From Aequorivita lipolytica (lineage in GTDB: Bacteria > Bacteroidota > Bacteroidia > Flavobacteriales > Flavobacteriaceae), in the NCBI RefSeq assembly GCF_007997135.1, contig NZ_VORU01000009.1, forward strand, positions 1-64,000: a DNA stretch of 64,000 nt, written 5' to 3'. The notes below the pieces were generated by a model. It searched no databases. It was not told where the DNA came from and worked only from the letters and a program-made list of their open reading frames with translations. Of the stretch, positions 16,473 to 24,893 are shown piece by piece. A program made the position numbers and the translations under genes. Each line of letters opens with the position of its first letter. The stretch's first letter is position 1.

Positions 16473-18629
16473 ATGCTTCGGAAATTACTTTTATATTTCT
16501 TTTTAATTCTTTGCGGACAGACTTTTTCGCAGTCTATTGCGAGGCAGTGGAACGAGGAAATGCTGCATGGTATTCGGAATGATTATGCGCGGCCGGTTGT
16601 TCACGCCCGAAATTTATTTCACGCTTCTGTTATAATGTATGATGCGTGGGCCGTTCTTAATAAACAGGCCGACACGTATTTTTTGGGAAAAGATGTTGGG
16701 GGATTTCAATGTCCTTTTAGTGGTTTCAAAACAGACGAACCTATTTTGGAAGCTCAGAAAAAGGCAATTAGCTACGGTATTTACAGATTGATGAGACATC
16801 GTTTTGCAAATTCGCCCGAAAGTGAAGAGATATCGCAATCGATCAACAATTTAATGGATGCTTTAGGTTATGATAAAAGTTTTACTGATACCAATTATCA
16901 GAATGGAAACTCTGCGGCTTTAGGCAATTACATTGCCGAGAAAATGATTGAGTTCGGATTGCAGGACGGTGCAAATGAAGCAAACGATTATGCCAATCAG
17001 TTTTACGAACCGCTCAATGAACCTCTTAATATGGATATTTCTGGAAACCTTGATATGCAATTTCCAAACCATTGGCAACCATTGAAAATAGAGGCTTACG
17101 TAGATCAGAGCGGCCATACTATTCCTGGAGGTCAGCCACCATTTCTGGGTCCAGAGTGGGGAAGGGTAGTTCCATTTTCATTAACTGAAGAGAATAGGAA
17201 TATACATGCTATTTCAGGATATGATTTTTGGGTTTATTACGATCCGGGTTCCCCATGTTATATTCAAGAAGGTTTGGGTGCTGAAGATGCTTATAAATGG
17301 AATTTTTCACTAGTAGCCGCTTGGGGTGCACATTTAGATCCTTCAGACGGTGTACTGTTAGATATTTCTCCAAAGAGTTTGGGTAATTTGAATATGAGCG
17401 AATATCCAGAAACACTTTCAGAGTATAAAGCATTTTACAATTTCGAAAATGGCGGTGACCCCAGTGAAGGTAGAGAAATAAACCCGATTAGTGGACAATC
17501 GTACCAGCCCCAAATGGTTTATAGAGGTGATTATGTTAGAGCATTGGCTGAATTTTGGGCAGACGGCCCCAATAGCGAGACCCCGCCGGGACATTGGTTT
17601 GTGTTGCTCAATTATGTTAGCGATAATCCATCCACCATTAAAAAATTTAAAGGCACCGGTCCGGTTTTATCAGATTTGGAATGGGACGTAAAGAGCTACT
17701 TTATTTTAGGAGGAACATTGCACGATGTGGCAATTTCGGCTTGGGGAATAAAAGGATATTATGATTTTGTCCGTCCCGTTAGTGCTATTCGGTATATGGG
17801 AGATCACGGTCAGTCAAGCGATCCGAACTTGCCAAGTTACGATCCACACGGGTTGCCCATCATTCCCGGAAGGATAGAATTGATAAAGGAAGGAGATTCC
17901 TTGGCTGGGAATTTCAATGAAAATGTGGATAAAATGAAACTTTACACTTGGCGTGGCCCTGACTATATAGTCAATCCAAACATTGACGAGGCGGGTGTTG
18001 GGTGGATAATATCTTCGGAATGGTGGCCATACCAAAGACCGTCGTTCGTTACGCCACCATTCGCAGGTTACGTTTCCGGACATTCCACTTTTTCACGTGC
18101 TGCGGCTGAAGTTTTAACTATGCTTACGGGAAGCGAATATTTTCCAGACGGAATGGGAACTTTCGATATTCAGAAAAACGAATTTTTAGTTTTTGAAGAG
18201 GGGCCGAGCCAGGACTTTCAATTGCAATGGGCAACGTACCGAGATGCATCGGATCAATGCAGTCTTTCAAGAATTTGGGGAGGAATCCATCCTCCGGTTG
18301 ACGACATTGCTGGAAGAAAAATTGGTTATGAGATAGGGATCGAGGCTTTCAATTTTGCAGAAAAATATTTCACTGGTGAAATTGCCGAAAAAGGCGTGAT
18401 TTTTCCAAATCCTGCGAATGAAAAAGTAACGGTACTCTATAAAACCAATAGAAACTTAGAAGCTGTAATCTTTGATGTTTCTGGAAGAAAAGTGCTTCAG
18501 AACGTTACAAATTTCAATACAAATAATGAATTTGAAATAGACGTTTCCAATCTGCTTCCAGGCTTGTATTTCTTCAGCTTACGTGATGGAGAGAAAAATA
18601 TGTGGACGCAAAAACTTCTAAAAAATTAG
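16473..18629 (+). CDS. T9SS-exported vanadium haloperoxidase/PAP2-family protein
   Basis: 718 aa from the ATG at 16473, which starts directly at a signal peptide (ending GQTFSQ); an upstream TTG at 16455 would add six residues. Phosphate/vanadate-site motifs are present: FVRPVSAIR (Arg434), SGHSTFSR (Ser535-His537) and SRIWGGIHPPVDD (Arg600, His606). Residues ~640-718 form a type A T9SS sorting domain (IFPNPANEKV ... LPGLYFFSL). The protein should therefore be secreted or surface-bound. Haloperoxidase versus acid phosphatase activity cannot be told from sequence. Confidence 0.88.
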   Translation: MLRKLLLYFFLILCGQTFSQSIARQWNEEMLHGIRNDYARPVVHARNLFHASVIMYDAWAVLNKQADTYFLGKDVGGFQCPFSGFKTDEPILEAQKKAISYGIYRLMRHRFANSPESEEISQSINNLMDALGYDKSFTDTNYQNGNSAALGNYIAEKMIEFGLQDGANEANDYANQFYEPLNEPLNMDISGNLDMQFPNHWQPLKIEAYVDQSGHTIPGGQPPFLGPEWGRVVPFSLTEENRNIHAISGYDFWVYYDPGSPCYIQEGLGAEDAYKWNFSLVAAWGAHLDPSDGVLLDISPKSLGNLNMSEYPETLSEYKAFYNFENGGDPSEGREINPISGQSYQPQMVYRGDYVRALAEFWADGPNSETPPGHWFVLLNYVSDNPSTIKKFKGTGPVLSDLEWDVKSYFILGGTLHDVAISAWGIKGYYDFVRPVSAIRYMGDHGQSSDPNLPSYDPHGLPIIPGRIELIKEGDSLAGNFNENVDKMKLYTWRGPDYIVNPNIDEAGVGWIISSEWWPYQRPSFVTPPFAGYVSGHSTFSRAAAEVLTMLTGSEYFPDGMGTFDIQKNEFLVFEEGPSQDFQLQWATYRDASDQCSLSRIWGGIHPPVDDIAGRKIGYEIGIEAFNFAEKYFTGEIAEKGVIFPNPANEKVTVLYKTNRNLEAVIFDVSGRKVLQNVTNFNTNNEFEIDVSNLLPGLYFFSLRDGEKNMWTQKLLKN

Positions 18630-19339
18630 TTGTCACCTTCTTTTTTCACGCTAATATTCGTGAAATACAATTTAAAATTTCCGGTGCTGTCCTTGTGGGT
18701 TTTCGCAATTTCAATACCGTTAAAATTTTCGTAGTTTTCCCAAGTTGTGGACATGGAAGGTTTCTCCGAATTTCCCTTTCTGTAGTTCCATTCCCTGATT
18801 TTAAAATCCTTATCGTAGAAAAAATCATACGCATCGCCCGGTGTGTATCCTCCTTCGTTTCCATACACAATAGTAAGTTGGTTTAGCGTATCTTTTGAAA
18901 TGGGCGCCACGGCATCCTCCTTTTCTGAAATAGTAGTACCCTCGTCCCAAACAATTTGATAAGGAGCCAATAGCCAATATTTATCGTTAATAAACGCTCC
19001 GTCAGTCTTCATAATCAGGCTATCCATTTGCGAACGATTGTATTTTAAACTGTCCGTTGCAGACATCATGCTCACATCTCCCGTAATTCTATTCCAAACC
19101 CAAGAGCGTTCAAAATGATTGTCACCGCGATCTACATTAAATGTAAAGGCAATTTCCGAAACATCTTTCCAACTTTCAAAGCCGTTGGCATTTGCAATTC
19201 GCTGTGCGATATCTGAATTTTCGGTGGAATCTTTCTCTTTTAATAATTTATCAGTAGTAGGACTATTTAGTGACTTTTGGTTGTTGTTGCAGCCTATAAG
19301 AGCTAAGAGTAATAATAATACGGCAGAAATATTTTTCAT
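18626..19339 (-). CDS. Lipoprotein of unknown function
   Basis: 237 aa. Signal with lipobox LIGC (Cys17), then a low-complexity linker (~18-45) and a beta-rich domain with many aromatic residues (SWVWNRITGDVSM, WLLAPYQIVWDEG, DAYDFFYDKDFKI). It resembles the lipid-binding or outer-membrane beta-sheet lipoproteins of flavobacteria, but I do not recognise a named family. Its TAA overlaps the TAG of the convergent haloperoxidase-like gene (TTAG at 18626-18629). Confidence 0.75.
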   Translation of the reverse strand: MKNISAVLLLLLALIGCNNNQKSLNSPTTDKLLKEKDSTENSDIAQRIANANGFESWKDVSEIAFTFNVDRGDNHFERSWVWNRITGDVSMMSATDSLKYNRSQMDSLIMKTDGAFINDKYWLLAPYQIVWDEGTTISEKEDAVAPISKDTLNQLTIVYGNEGGYTPGDAYDFFYDKDFKIREWNYRKGNSEKPSMSTTWENYENFNGIEIAKTHKDSTGNFKLYFTNISVKKEGDN

Positions 19340-19433
19340 AAAACAATATTTTTCTGTAAAAGTAAGGAATACTTTTGGCTTTCATATTTTTCGTATTTTT
19401 AATGTATTGAAACTATAAAACTCCCAATTGAAA

Positions 19434-19739
19434 ATGCGTGTGATTGATAACAAAGAAAAGAATCGGTTTGAAGCCGAAGTTGATGGCAATACAGCCATTG
19501 TTGAGTATTCCGTAAAACCCGGAATTTTATCGATAAACCATACCGAAGTTCCTAAAGCACTCGAGGGGCAAGGTGTGGCTAGTGAGATGACCGAAAAAGT
19601 TTTATTGCAGATAGAGCAAAGAGGACTTAAGGTAGTACCCGTTTGTCCTTTCACTAAAAAATATATTGAAAAACATTCCGAGTGGAAATCTATAGTGGCA
19701 TCAGATGATAAAAATAAAAAGCCCTCTCAGGATAATTGA
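19434..19739 (+). CDS. Small GNAT-like N-acetyltransferase (COG2388/YidJ type)
   Basis: 101 aa from the ATG at 19434 (a TTG at 19428 is also in frame). The sequence INHTEVPKALEGQGVASEMTEKVL carries a shortened acetyl-CoA motif, and VVPVCPFTKKYIEKH is the conserved C-terminal signature with a Cys. This is the truncated GNAT domain family (~90-100 aa); activity is unproven. It is divergent from the lipoprotein gene. A terminator-like hairpin overlaps its stop codon. Confidence 0.82.
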   Translation: MRVIDNKEKNRFEAEVDGNTAIVEYSVKPGILSINHTEVPKALEGQGVASEMTEKVLLQIEQRGLKVVPVCPFTKKYIEKHSEWKSIVASDDKNKKPSQDN

Positions 19740-19748
19740 AAGGGCGTT
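19721..19748 (+). terminator. Terminator-like hairpin overlapping a stop codon
   Basis: GCCCTCTC (19721-19728) pairs with GAAAGGGC (19738-19745, one mismatch) around the stop codon of the GNAT gene, followed by a short TTT. The weak T tract lowers confidence. Confidence 0.5.
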
Positions 19749-19771
19749 TCAGTACAAATTTTAGGATTGGA

Positions 19772-19915
19772 TTAATCTACAGCGTCTTCAATATCGTCTG
19801 CTACATCGTCTGCAACGTCTTCAATTTCCTCTCCAGCTGTTTTATTTTCGCGACAGCTTGTGAAGCTTGTAGCCATTAAACCTGCAGCAAATAAAATTAG
19901 AAATACTTTTCTCAT
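19772..19915 (-). CDS. 47-aa acidic lipoprotein
   Basis: Short frame, ATG at 19915 and TAA at 19772-19774. The first 21 residues form a lipoprotein signal (MRKVFLILFAAGLMATSFTSC), and the mature part is almost wholly acidic (GEEIEDVADDVADDIEDAVD) with an Asp-Asp repeat. It resembles entericidin-sized anchored peptides in scale but not in sequence. It is followed on the same strand by nothing until the GNAT terminator, and preceded by the 52-aa membrane protein gene. Confidence 0.72.
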   Translation of the reverse strand: MRKVFLILFAAGLMATSFTSCRENKTAGEEIEDVADDVADDIEDAVD

Positions 19916-19959
19916 ATCGGTTTGGTATTTAAGGGTTAATAATTAATTTTTAATATCGT

Positions 19960-20118
19960 TTATGGTCTGCGACCTGTTGCCAATCGGTACAGAATGCCAA
20001 TAATTGCCAAGACTAATAAAATGTGAATCAGGCTACCCACGGCTTCGCTGAAACCGAAATAACCTACTAGCCATCCTATAATAAGAAGTACTACAATTAA
20101 CCAGATGATATCACCCAT
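19960..20118 (-). CDS. lmo0937-type small membrane protein
   Basis: 52 aa from the ATG at 20118; a 16-codon upstream extension lacks support. Two hydrophobic helices (IIWLIVVLLIIGWLVGYF and LIHILLVLAIIGILYRL) flank a short loop, ending in TGRRP. This is the pattern of the widespread ~50-aa lmo0937 family of stress-associated membrane proteins of unknown function. It probably forms a small unit with the acidic lipoprotein 44 bases downstream. Confidence 0.78.
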   Translation of the reverse strand: MGDIIWLIVVLLIIGWLVGYFGFSEAVGSLIHILLVLAIIGILYRLATGRRP

Positions 20119-20279
20119 AATAATAATTTTTTTAAAGTTAGTGTTTTTAAAACTACGACAAAACATTTCAGATTAAAATTAATTTAACCGATGTTTAACG
20201 AAAAATGTAAATAAATTTGAAAAACGTTAGTGAATGTATTTTTTGAGTTAATTCTTTATTTTTATAAAAAAAATGATAG

Positions 20280-21086
20280 ATGAATAATACTGAAAAGTTT
20301 GAAACCAATAGAAAAACGTGGAATAATAAAGTTGCCATTCACGCAAGGAGTGATTTTTATGATTTAGCCAATTTTAGAAAAGGAAGAACTTCACTGAATA
20401 AATATGAGTTAGAAGCTCTGGGTGATGTCTCAGGCAAAAGTATTTTGCATCTTCAGTGCCATTTTGGCCAAGATACGTTAAGTTTTGCGCGAATGGGGGC
20501 CAAGTGTACTGGGGTTGATATTTCTGATGAAGGAATTAATGTAGCGAAGCAATTGAATAGAGAACTGAAGCTGGACGCAAATTTTGTTTGCTGCAACGTT
20601 TTGGACACTTCGGAGAATATTTCGGAAAAATTCGATATTGTTTTTACAAGTTACGGAACTATAGGTTGGCTGCCAGATTTAAAACCTTGGGCCAAAATGA
20701 TTTCAGAAAAATTAAAACAGGGAGGCTTCTTTTATATTGTTGAATTCCATCCCATTGCTTGGATGTTTGATTATACAGTTTCACCACCTGCAATGAAATA
20801 TGGCTACCAACAAGATGAAGCAATTTATGAAGAATATGAGGGGACTTACGCTGATGCTAATTCAAAAATAATAAGTAAAGAATACGGTTGGAATCATAGT
20901 TTGGGTGAAGTAATTACTTCGCTTTGTGAAGCGGGACTTAAAATTGAATTTTTAAAGGAACACGATGCTTCGCCGTATGATATTTTCCCCGGTTTGGTTA
21001 AAAATACGGAAGGAATGTTTGAGCTTGCTAATAAAATGTATCCTCTAATCTTTGAAGTGAAGGCAATAAAAAATTCCACAGAATAA
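20280..21086 (+). CDS. Class I SAM-dependent methyltransferase
   Basis: 268 aa. SAM-binding motif I is ILHLQCHFGQDTLSFARMGA (~55-74), followed by GVDISDEGI (acidic residue that binds the ribose) and FDIVFTSYGTIGWL. The substrate is unknown. The opening (ETNRKTWNNKVAIHARSDFYD) is typical of a Bacteroidota/Firmicutes subgroup. The gene is monocistronic; its stop codon lies in the loop of the terminator hairpin. Confidence 0.83.
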   Translation: MNNTEKFETNRKTWNNKVAIHARSDFYDLANFRKGRTSLNKYELEALGDVSGKSILHLQCHFGQDTLSFARMGAKCTGVDISDEGINVAKQLNRELKLDANFVCCNVLDTSENISEKFDIVFTSYGTIGWLPDLKPWAKMISEKLKQGGFFYIVEFHPIAWMFDYTVSPPAMKYGYQQDEAIYEEYEGTYADANSKIISKEYGWNHSLGEVITSLCEAGLKIEFLKEHDASPYDIFPGLVKNTEGMFELANKMYPLIFEVKAIKNSTE

Positions 21087-21102
21087 ACCTGTGGAATTTT
21101 TT
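21068..21102. terminator. Bidirectional terminator
   Basis: 14-bp perfect stem (21068-21081 with 21089-21102) with A-run and T-run ends and a 7-base loop that contains the TAA of the methyltransferase gene. It serves both the methyltransferase (+) and msrA (-). Confidence 0.88.
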
Positions 21103-21119
21103 ATTGAATTATTACAATC

Positions 21120-21791
21120 TTAATGACCGCTATCTTTCTTTAAAAGTTTCGGAAATTTTTCCTTAAACTTATTTAAGCGTGGAATGGAAACATTCTGAAT
21201 GTATGGATTTCCGGGATTGTTTCGCTCGTAATTTTGGTGGTAGTTTTCTGCATCCCAAAACTTTTGGAAAGGTAAAACCTGGGCGGCTACTTTATCTCCG
21301 TCAAGTTGTTTGTTTAAAGCAGCGATTTTTTCATCAATAATTTTCTTTTCAGAATCGTTTTGATAAAAAGCAATAGAACGGTAAGATTTACCATGATCAG
21401 GCCCTTGTCCGTTTACTTGTGTTATATTTTGAGAGCCGAAATACACATCAACCAACTGAGTGAAAGATACAATTTCGGGGTCATAAATTACTTCTACAGC
21501 TTCGGCGTGGTCTGCGTGGTTTTCATAAGTTGGGTTTTCCGTCTGTCCACCACTGTAACCCGAAATAGCTTCTTTAACTCCGTTTATGCTTTCGTAAACA
21601 GCTTCAACACACCAAAAGCAACCGCTTGCAAAATAGGCCTTTTTTAAACCGTTTATTGGGTCGGTTTGAACCGGATTCTGTTCTTTCTGAGCAATGGCTT
21701 CTGCTTCTTTATTATTATCGTTGGAAGGTTTACAAGCGCCTTGAAGAGAAAACAGAAAAATACTGAATACAAAAATTGTGATTTTTTTCAT
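21120..21791 (-). CDS. msrA: Peptide-methionine (S)-S-oxide reductase MsrA, lipoprotein form
   Basis: 223 aa from the ATG at 21791; a longer frame to 21851 would bury the signal. The N-terminus has lipobox LQGAC (Cys20), so this MsrA is exported and anchored, not cytoplasmic. The catalytic site GCFWC has Cys58, and the GYSGG and NPTYENHADHAEAV blocks are canonical. It reduces methionine-S-sulfoxide in proteins, here probably envelope proteins, using an external thiol donor. Confidence 0.92.
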   Translation of the reverse strand: MKKITIFVFSIFLFSLQGACKPSNDNNKEAEAIAQKEQNPVQTDPINGLKKAYFASGCFWCVEAVYESINGVKEAISGYSGGQTENPTYENHADHAEAVEVIYDPEIVSFTQLVDVYFGSQNITQVNGQGPDHGKSYRSIAFYQNDSEKKIIDEKIAALNKQLDGDKVAAQVLPFQKFWDAENYHQNYERNNPGNPYIQNVSIPRLNKFKEKFPKLLKKDSGH

Positions 21792-21847
21792 TTTGTGTCT
21801 TTTTAAAAAGTTGGTCTTCATAAACTGAAAAACCTTGCATTTAAAGT

Positions 21848-21880
21848 ACAAAAAAAGCCCTCACTAAATGTGAAGGCTTT
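21848..21880 (-). terminator. Rho-independent terminator of the nif3-coiled-coil unit
   Basis: 11-base arms (21854-21864, 21870-21880) with one mismatch around TAAAT; the plus-strand A-run in front becomes the T tract on the minus strand. It lies 22 bases past the stop at 21902. Confidence 0.75.
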
Positions 21881-21901
21881 GTTATAATTAATTGTGAATG
21901 T

Positions 21902-22684
21902 TTATTTAAGCTTGGTGAACATCGCTTGCATTTTCTCACGTTCTTCGTTGGCCAAGTCTGGATCAACTAAGATACGACCACTATGCTCGTCTGTAATAAT
22001 TTTTTTGCGACCTGCAATTTCCATTTGCACTTGTGGTGGAATAGTAAAGAAAGAACCTCCAGATGCTCCGCGTTCAACAGGAACTACTGCCAAACCATTC
22101 TTCACGTTTGTACGTATTCTTTTGTAGGCTTTTATAAGACGCTGCTCTATTTGAGATTCAAATTTTTCAGATTCCTTGATTAAGGTTTTTTCTTCTTTTT
22201 CAGTTTCCTTTAGGATTTCGTCAAGCTCATTTTGTTTGTGCTTCAAGTGCTCAGAGCGCTCGTCAAAACGTGACTTCGTCTCTTCTACAACTTGGCTTTT
22301 TTGCTCAATCTGTGCACGGTATTCTTTAATATTCTTTTCTGCAAGTTGTATTTCAAGTTCCTGAAATTCAACTTCCTTACTTAAAGAGTTGTACTCGCGG
22401 TTGTTGCGAACATTGTCCTGCTGTGTAGAATATTTTTTGATAAGTGTTTTAGACTCTTCAATGTTGTTCTTTTTTTCCTTGATTTGGTCTTCAATTACTT
22501 CAAGATCTGCTTTAAGTTTTTCAAGACGAGTGTTCATTCCTGCCACTTCATCTTCAAGATCTTCAACTTCCAAAGGAAGTTCGCCACGAACGCTTCTTAT
22601 TTCGTCAATTCTGGAATCTATAAGTTGCAGATCGTACAGTGCTCTTAACTTCTCTTCAACAGTAACTTCGGTTTTTGTTGCCAT
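21902..22684 (-). CDS. Coiled-coil protein with degenerate C4 zinc-ribbon
   Basis: 260 aa. Residues ~10-190 are a long antiparallel-type coiled coil rich in Glu/Lys/Gln. The C-terminal domain matches the zf-RING_7/C4-type zinc-ribbon family (AVVPVERGASGGSF...IPPQVQMEI...IITDEHSGRILVD), but the four positions that normally hold Cys read Ser, Ser, Asp and Ser. Zinc binding is therefore unlikely. It follows the nif3-like gene by three bases, a pairing I recall as common in Bacteroidota. Function unknown. Confidence 0.82.
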   Translation of the reverse strand: MATKTEVTVEEKLRALYDLQLIDSRIDEIRSVRGELPLEVEDLEDEVAGMNTRLEKLKADLEVIEDQIKEKKNNIEESKTLIKKYSTQQDNVRNNREYNSLSKEVEFQELEIQLAEKNIKEYRAQIEQKSQVVEETKSRFDERSEHLKHKQNELDEILKETEKEEKTLIKESEKFESQIEQRLIKAYKRIRTNVKNGLAVVPVERGASGGSFFTIPPQVQMEIAGRKKIITDEHSGRILVDPDLANEEREKMQAMFTKLK

Positions 22685-22687
22685 AAA

Positions 22688-23782
22688 TTATAAATAGCTA
22701 ATAGGATTGGTGTTTATTTGTGATAAAAGGACTGCAAAATTAGTGATTTTTTTCTTAAGGAAAGAATGTAAAAGGTCTTTTGTGTACTGTTCGCTTTCAT
22801 AATGACCAATATCTGCCAAAAGCACAGTGTTTTCAGCCTTAAAGAAATCATGGTATTTGAAATCTGCCGAAATAAATGCATCAGCTCCTGCATTTTTTGC
22901 CGCATCTATGGCAAAACTTCCACTTCCGCCAAGTACTGCAATCTTCTTAATTGGTCTTTGGAGCATCGCAGAATGACGTACGCAATCTGTTTTCATTGTT
23001 TCTTTTAGAAATTTCAGAAATTCTTCCTCATCCATCGCTTTATCGAGTTCACCTATCATTCCCATCCCTAAATGTTGGTTTTGGTTTTCCAGGGTTGTTA
23101 TTTCGTATGCTACTTCTTCGTAGGGATGCGTTTCAAAAAGTGCTTTCAAAATAGTTGTTTGAAGATGTTTTGAAAAAGTAATCCCAATTTGGATTTCTTC
23201 TTCAAAACGAATTTCACCTTTCTTTCCAATCACGGGATTTGAATCTTTATTTCCTTTAAAACTTCCTCTTCCCTCAATATTGAAACTGCAATTTTCATAA
23301 TTGCCAATATCTCCACCACCTGCCGCAAACAGGGCGTTTCTTACTTTTTCAGCGTCTTTTGAAGGAACGAAAGTAATTAGTTTTTTAATAGTTTCATTTT
23401 GAGGAATTAAAACACTTCGATTTTTAAGTCCAAGTTTTTCACAAATCATTGCATTCACTCCATTCCACGAATTATCTAGCGCAGAGTGGTTGGAAAATAT
23501 AGCAATGTCGTGCTTTATCGCTTTTTGAACCACACGTTCCACATAGGTTTTTCCAGTGATTTTTTTCAATCCCGAAAAGATAATCGGATGAAAGCTTACA
23601 ATAAGGTTGCATTTTTTTTCAATAGCTTCATCCACCACGTTTTCCAAAGTATCCAGCGTTACCAATATTCCAGAAACGTTTGCATTTTGATCACCCAAGA
23701 GCAATCCGGTATTATCAAAATCTTCGGAATAGGGGAGTGGTGCGAGTTCTTCAAGTAGCGCAATGACTTCTTTTATCTTCAT
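22688..23782 (-). CDS. NIF3-like dinuclear metal-centre protein (YqfO/YbgI family)
   Basis: 364 aa. Metal-binding segments FHPIIF (His), NHSALDN (His, Asp) and near the C-terminus DIGHYESEQ (His, Glu) define the NIF3 fold. The middle (~130-235) is the PII/CutA-like insert of the longer bacterial form. Family members form hexameric toroids; a GTP cyclohydrolase-like or metal-chaperone role has been suggested, and the physiological function is unsettled. It is transcribed with the degenerate zinc-ribbon gene. Confidence 0.9.
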   Translation of the reverse strand: MKIKEVIALLEELAPLPYSEDFDNTGLLLGDQNANVSGILVTLDTLENVVDEAIEKKCNLIVSFHPIIFSGLKKITGKTYVERVVQKAIKHDIAIFSNHSALDNSWNGVNAMICEKLGLKNRSVLIPQNETIKKLITFVPSKDAEKVRNALFAAGGGDIGNYENCSFNIEGRGSFKGNKDSNPVIGKKGEIRFEEEIQIGITFSKHLQTTILKALFETHPYEEVAYEITTLENQNQHLGMGMIGELDKAMDEEEFLKFLKETMKTDCVRHSAMLQRPIKKIAVLGGSGSFAIDAAKNAGADAFISADFKYHDFFKAENTVLLADIGHYESEQYTKDLLHSFLKKKITNFAVLLSQINTNPISYL

Positions 23783-23873
23783 TTTTTACATTTTGAGTAA
23801 AGATAGCAGTTTACCTAATTTTTATGGACTTCTAATTTTATTTTAAAGTAATCCCAGTTTTCTTCGGAATTAG

Positions 23874-23881
23874 TACTTTCG
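23874..23881 (+). promoter_or_regulatory. -7 box TACTTTCG of lpxK
   Basis: One mismatch from TAnnTTTG, ending four bases before the lpxK ATG: the same geometry as at tatA and pyrE. Confidence 0.5.
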
Positions 23882-23885
23882 TTAA

Positions 23886-24893
23886 ATGAAATTGCTTCGA
23901 AAACTTCTCTTTCCTTTTTCGCTCTTATACGGCGGTGTTACGGCGCTTCGTAATTTGCTTTACAATAAAGGTCTGCTGAAAAGCAAAGCTTATAAATTTC
24001 CTGTTATTTGTGTGGGAAACCTTTCTACGGGCGGAACGGGTAAGTCGCCAATGATAGAACTATTGGTTTCTTTCTTAAAGGATGAAAATAGAATTGCCGT
24101 TTTGAGTCGCGGTTACAAAAGAAAAACTACGGGTTTTCGTGAAGTTTTGTCAAACAGTTCTGTGGAAGAAGTTGGCGACGAACCACTTCAGTTTAAAAGG
24201 AAATTTCCTGAAATCACTGTTGCCGTTTGTGAGGATCGCCAAACGGGGATTGAAAAACTTCAAAATACTGCAGATGTAATTTTGCTGGATGATGCTTTTC
24301 AGCATAGAAAAGTAGCGGCTTCAATAAATATTTTGCTCACGCCTTTTGATAAACTGTATGTGAACGATTGCATGCTTCCAACGGGTAATCTTCGGGAGCC
24401 GAAGTTTGGGGCGAAACGTGCTCATATTATTATTGTAACAAAATGTCCAGAAAACATCAGTAATTCTACTATTGAAACAATAAAACGAAAGCTGAAACCA
24501 AAAGCACATCAGGAAATTTATTTTTCAAAAATTAGCTACAGTGCTGAAATTATAAATCATGATGAAAGGAAGCCTATTTCGTATTTAAAAAATAAAGAAT
24601 TTCTTTTGGTTACGGGTATTGCCAATCCAAGACCATTGGTTTCACATTTGAAAAATGACGGTTTAATTTTTGAAGAAAAAGCATTTGCAGACCATCATAA
24701 TTTTAGTGCTTCTGAAATTGAGGAATTGAAAAAACATCCCTTTATTCTTACAACAGAAAAAGATTTTATGCGGTTGCCGGACCTTTCAGACTCAACTGAA
24801 ACCTATTACTTGCCAATAAAAACAGTTATTTTGAATGGAGAAGAAGCAAACTTCAAAAATAGAATTCAAAAAGTAATAACCGAGAAGCGATAG
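23886..24893 (+). CDS. lpxK: Tetraacyldisaccharide 4'-kinase LpxK
   Basis: 335 aa. The N-terminal hydrophobic helix is followed by the P-loop GNLSTGGTGKSP (44-55) and the LSRGYKR motif of LpxK. LDDAFQHRKV is the catalytic DDxxQHR signature. The enzyme phosphorylates the 4' position of lipid A disaccharide at the inner membrane, confirming a lipid A-bearing Gram-negative envelope. It is convergent with the histidine kinase; the two stop codons are adjacent without a spacer. Confidence 0.94.
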   Translation: MKLLRKLLFPFSLLYGGVTALRNLLYNKGLLKSKAYKFPVICVGNLSTGGTGKSPMIELLVSFLKDENRIAVLSRGYKRKTTGFREVLSNSSVEEVGDEPLQFKRKFPEITVAVCEDRQTGIEKLQNTADVILLDDAFQHRKVAASINILLTPFDKLYVNDCMLPTGNLREPKFGAKRAHIIIVTKCPENISNSTIETIKRKLKPKAHQEIYFSKISYSAEIINHDERKPISYLKNKEFLLVTGIANPRPLVSHLKNDGLIFEEKAFADHHNFSASEIEELKKHPFILTTEKDFMRLPDLSDSTETYYLPIKTVILNGEEANFKNRIQKVITEKR

